Source of the DNA: Dipetalonema caudispina | Lineage: Eukaryota; Nematoda; Chromadorea; Rhabditida; Onchocercidae | Assembly: GCA_013365325.1 (NCBI GenBank) | Contig: JABVXV010000099.1 | Span: 1 to 64,000, forward strand | Length of the DNA stretch: 64,000 bases | Direction: 5' to 3' | Part shown: in pieces, positions 61,722 to 64,000 of the stretch | Layout of the letters: each line of letters begins with the position of its first letter | How positions within the stretch are numbered: the stretch's first letter is position 1 | Notes under the pieces: model-generated | Told to the model about the DNA's origin: nothing | Database searches by the model: none | What the model saw: the letters and a program-made list of their open reading frames with translations, nothing else | Translations under genes and position numbers: made by a program

Positions 61722-64000
61722 TTCAGAATGTTGGTAGAATAGAGCTTTGTTGTGAAATTTGCTAGGTTTGTTGTGAAATATAATGTATTATCATCAGTCC
61801 TCCAGAAATAAAAGTACCTGCTGGAAGGGTGAGGGAGTAGCATAAGAAAAAATTCTTTTTTCTTTTTATACCAATGAATAAAATGTTTTTGACAAAAGCA
61901 ATTTATTTGTTATGTGACAGTTCAAAGAAACGGAATTCTACCCTCGTTTTACACATCCGTTATTTTGACAAAATGCTACGAGAGTTTTTTCACCTTCAAG
62001 TTAAGTCGACAAAGAAAACTTCAAAATTGATGTACAAAATTGAAGAATCGTTTTGTCGAACAAATTTCCCCACCGAATTTGGTAAGCGCTGTAAAAGTGA
62101 TAAGCTTCAATAGAAACAATTATTCTGCAAATTATCTTATAGTAATTTTTTTTTTTTTTTTGATTGTCTCAAGTGTTCACATTATTTCAAACATCAATGT
62201 CAAAGGATAGGTGGAAATGCAATTAAATCAAGAAATGGGTTGGACGGAGCGGATTGTCTCACAGACCACTCTGTAAAAGTTAAAAATATCTGTAAGCATG
62301 TGAATTTCTGGATGTTATATTATTACGGCAAAAATAACTCAGTTGACGAAATTGAGAGAAGGAAGAATTGCGAGTTATTTTAGACCAAAGTTTATGTTTT
62401 GAAGAGATCTGAAGCAACGAAAGTATTAGATTGTACAGCTGGTGTTTAAGGATGTCGGGAAGAAAATAGATTTTCGAAAATTTTCAGATGAAATTAAAAT
62501 ACACAAACGAGTTAAATAGAGGAGCAATTATAATAAATTTTCGCAACCACTCATTTCCATAGGAAAATCTGATCTAGGCATTTTTGTACCGCGTATTCTA
62601 TACGGCAAAACAATCATATCTTCCAAGAGGATGTGTTACTCATCAGTGCTAACAACTGAATCTCATACTTCTCAGTTTTCAAATAAAAGCTAGTTTAATT
62701 CAAAACGATCAAATAATGCCAGCTACAGTCTTGCAATATAATTTATTCCGTTATCAACTTCATATTTCCAATTTTCGGCCAAATGATCATTTTCATTCAA
62801 TGCCGGATTTTGTAGCTTCTAGCATCAGATAACTGAAAGACCATGTTTATTTTGGTATAGTTTCATGAGTATTGCTTCTCTCCTATCCTAGATTGTTAAC
62901 AGTAGCCTTTTCATTTCAGGCTTCATCGTATCACTCACTTATTTTGTCAAATGTATACCTATTATTATCAGTTAGTGTAACATAATAAAATACGAAAATA
63001 TTTGTTACAGTATTTATTTATGATGCCTATCGATATCAAGTGATAACAGTACATCATAAGTCTGACCATTCTATTCTTTAGATAATGTGAAGAAGTGAAT
63101 TGAGAATGAGTAGTAATGCGTAAAGGGAAAGTTACCATTTAAGAATTTGTGATATATCGATTCTGAATAAATATTATTCTTGCTCTGAAAATAGTTTCAT
63201 AAATCATAGTGACGGCATTCCCAATGTGCTACACGGCATCCTTCATGTCACACTCTATGAGCAATGCAGTCTGAAAATTCATTTACTGTTATGCAGTGTG
63301 TAGAGATGTGTTGCCCGCAGAATAGTCATTAATCATCTGCTTCGTTGATAAGATAGGCTAAGGTTTCAGCTTTTTCCATATATGCTGAAGTTGAAGTTCA
63401 ATCTGTTGTTACTAACTTTTTCATTGTTCAAGTAGGAGAGGGTGCACTTCCTGATACTTCATTAAGATAATGCCTTTTCTACGGTAATTTTATTCTTTTT
63501 ACCATTATTCTATTCCATTCAGTTGTTTGAAATGTTTCCAGTTTGAGGTAGAATTTAAGCCATTATAATCGTACCTGTTTAATCTTCTTGCTTACCTGCC
63601 CGTTTATTCGCCTATTTCATCTTTGCAACTGCTGGATAAACTTTATTTAAATTAATAGGAATCCTGCAAAGTAGTACTCACATTGCTCGTTTATTATTTC
63701 ATAACTTTTCCTATCCGGAAACAAATCTCATTATTTCTGATTATACCAAAAGATATTTAATATTTGTTCACCCTCCCTTAGTCCCTTATCTTCCAGTTTA
63801 TCACTTAGCATACTGCTATGAATAACTTCGGTATGTAGTCATTAAAAGAAGCGAATTTAGTTGCTTTAAATCATCTTCCACTTCTAATTTTGCTTATTTG
63901 AAAGCATCAGCTTGAAAATCCATGTAGTATTGTAGTATTCAGGGAGGAAATTAGAAATACTATAGGCTTCCCATTTGAAGAAATACCTCAACTTTTTAAT

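Larger units (their letters stand above)
55374..64000. other. AT-rich, gene-poor stretch to the window end
   Basis: Apart from the ORF at 57071-57352 and simple repeats (TG-rich tract at 58355-58412, poly-T near 62146), I see no supported gene. Overlapping opposite-strand frames at 60547-60945 and an ORF at 61874-62113 have no splice or family support. Confidence 0.5.

Overview
This is eukaryotic nuclear DNA, AT-rich and gene-poor, almost certainly from a nematode and probably a clade III (spirurid/filarial-type) species. Three things point there: short introns closed by T-rich ...TTTCAG/TTTTAG acceptors, acceptor-like AG sites a few bases upstream of initiator ATGs (as in spliced-leader trans-splicing), and two members of the nematode-enriched transthyretin-like (TTR-like) secreted family beside a nematode-type fused PAPS synthetase. 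The species call is inference. No prokaryotic operon, phage, CRISPR array, rRNA or convincing tRNA was seen.

Layout. 1-260 is an ATC trinucleotide tract; its minus strand reads as a signal-peptide-like start followed by poly-Asp. About 2.1-8.4 kb holds a minus-strand gene built from small in-phase exons encoding a Ser/Thr/Pro/Ala/Gln-rich protein. It may reach to 15.7 kb, where a long TTG/CAA tract gives a poly-Asn/Gln exon in a compatible phase. 15.5-17.25 kb is a GC-richer island with a small predicted secreted ORF. 20.4-20.96 kb has a compact three-exon minus-strand orphan gene. 24-31 kb contains only weak minus-strand exon candidates. 33.4-34.8 kb has plus-strand exon candidates, including a possible small secreted Cys-containing protein.

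The well-supported genes lie at 36.8-48.6 kb, all on the plus strand: a TTR-like gene whose 5' exon was not found (36.86-37.49 kb), a complete two-exon TTR-like gene (39.24-41.38 kb, 137 aa), and a 13-exon gene for bifunctional APS kinase/ATP sulfurylase (44.64-48.64 kb, 660 aa by my model). The last makes PAPS, the sulfate donor for sulfotransferases. From 48.7 kb to the end I see almost no convincing coding sequence: low-complexity tracts, one long inverted repeat near 55.3 kb, a small hairpin at 61.7 kb, and a few isolated ORFs.

Exon joins were made by hand from GT/AG signals, reading-frame continuity and recognisable protein families. Only the PAPS synthetase and the two TTR-like genes are supported by family similarity; the other gene models rest on splice signals and phase alone.
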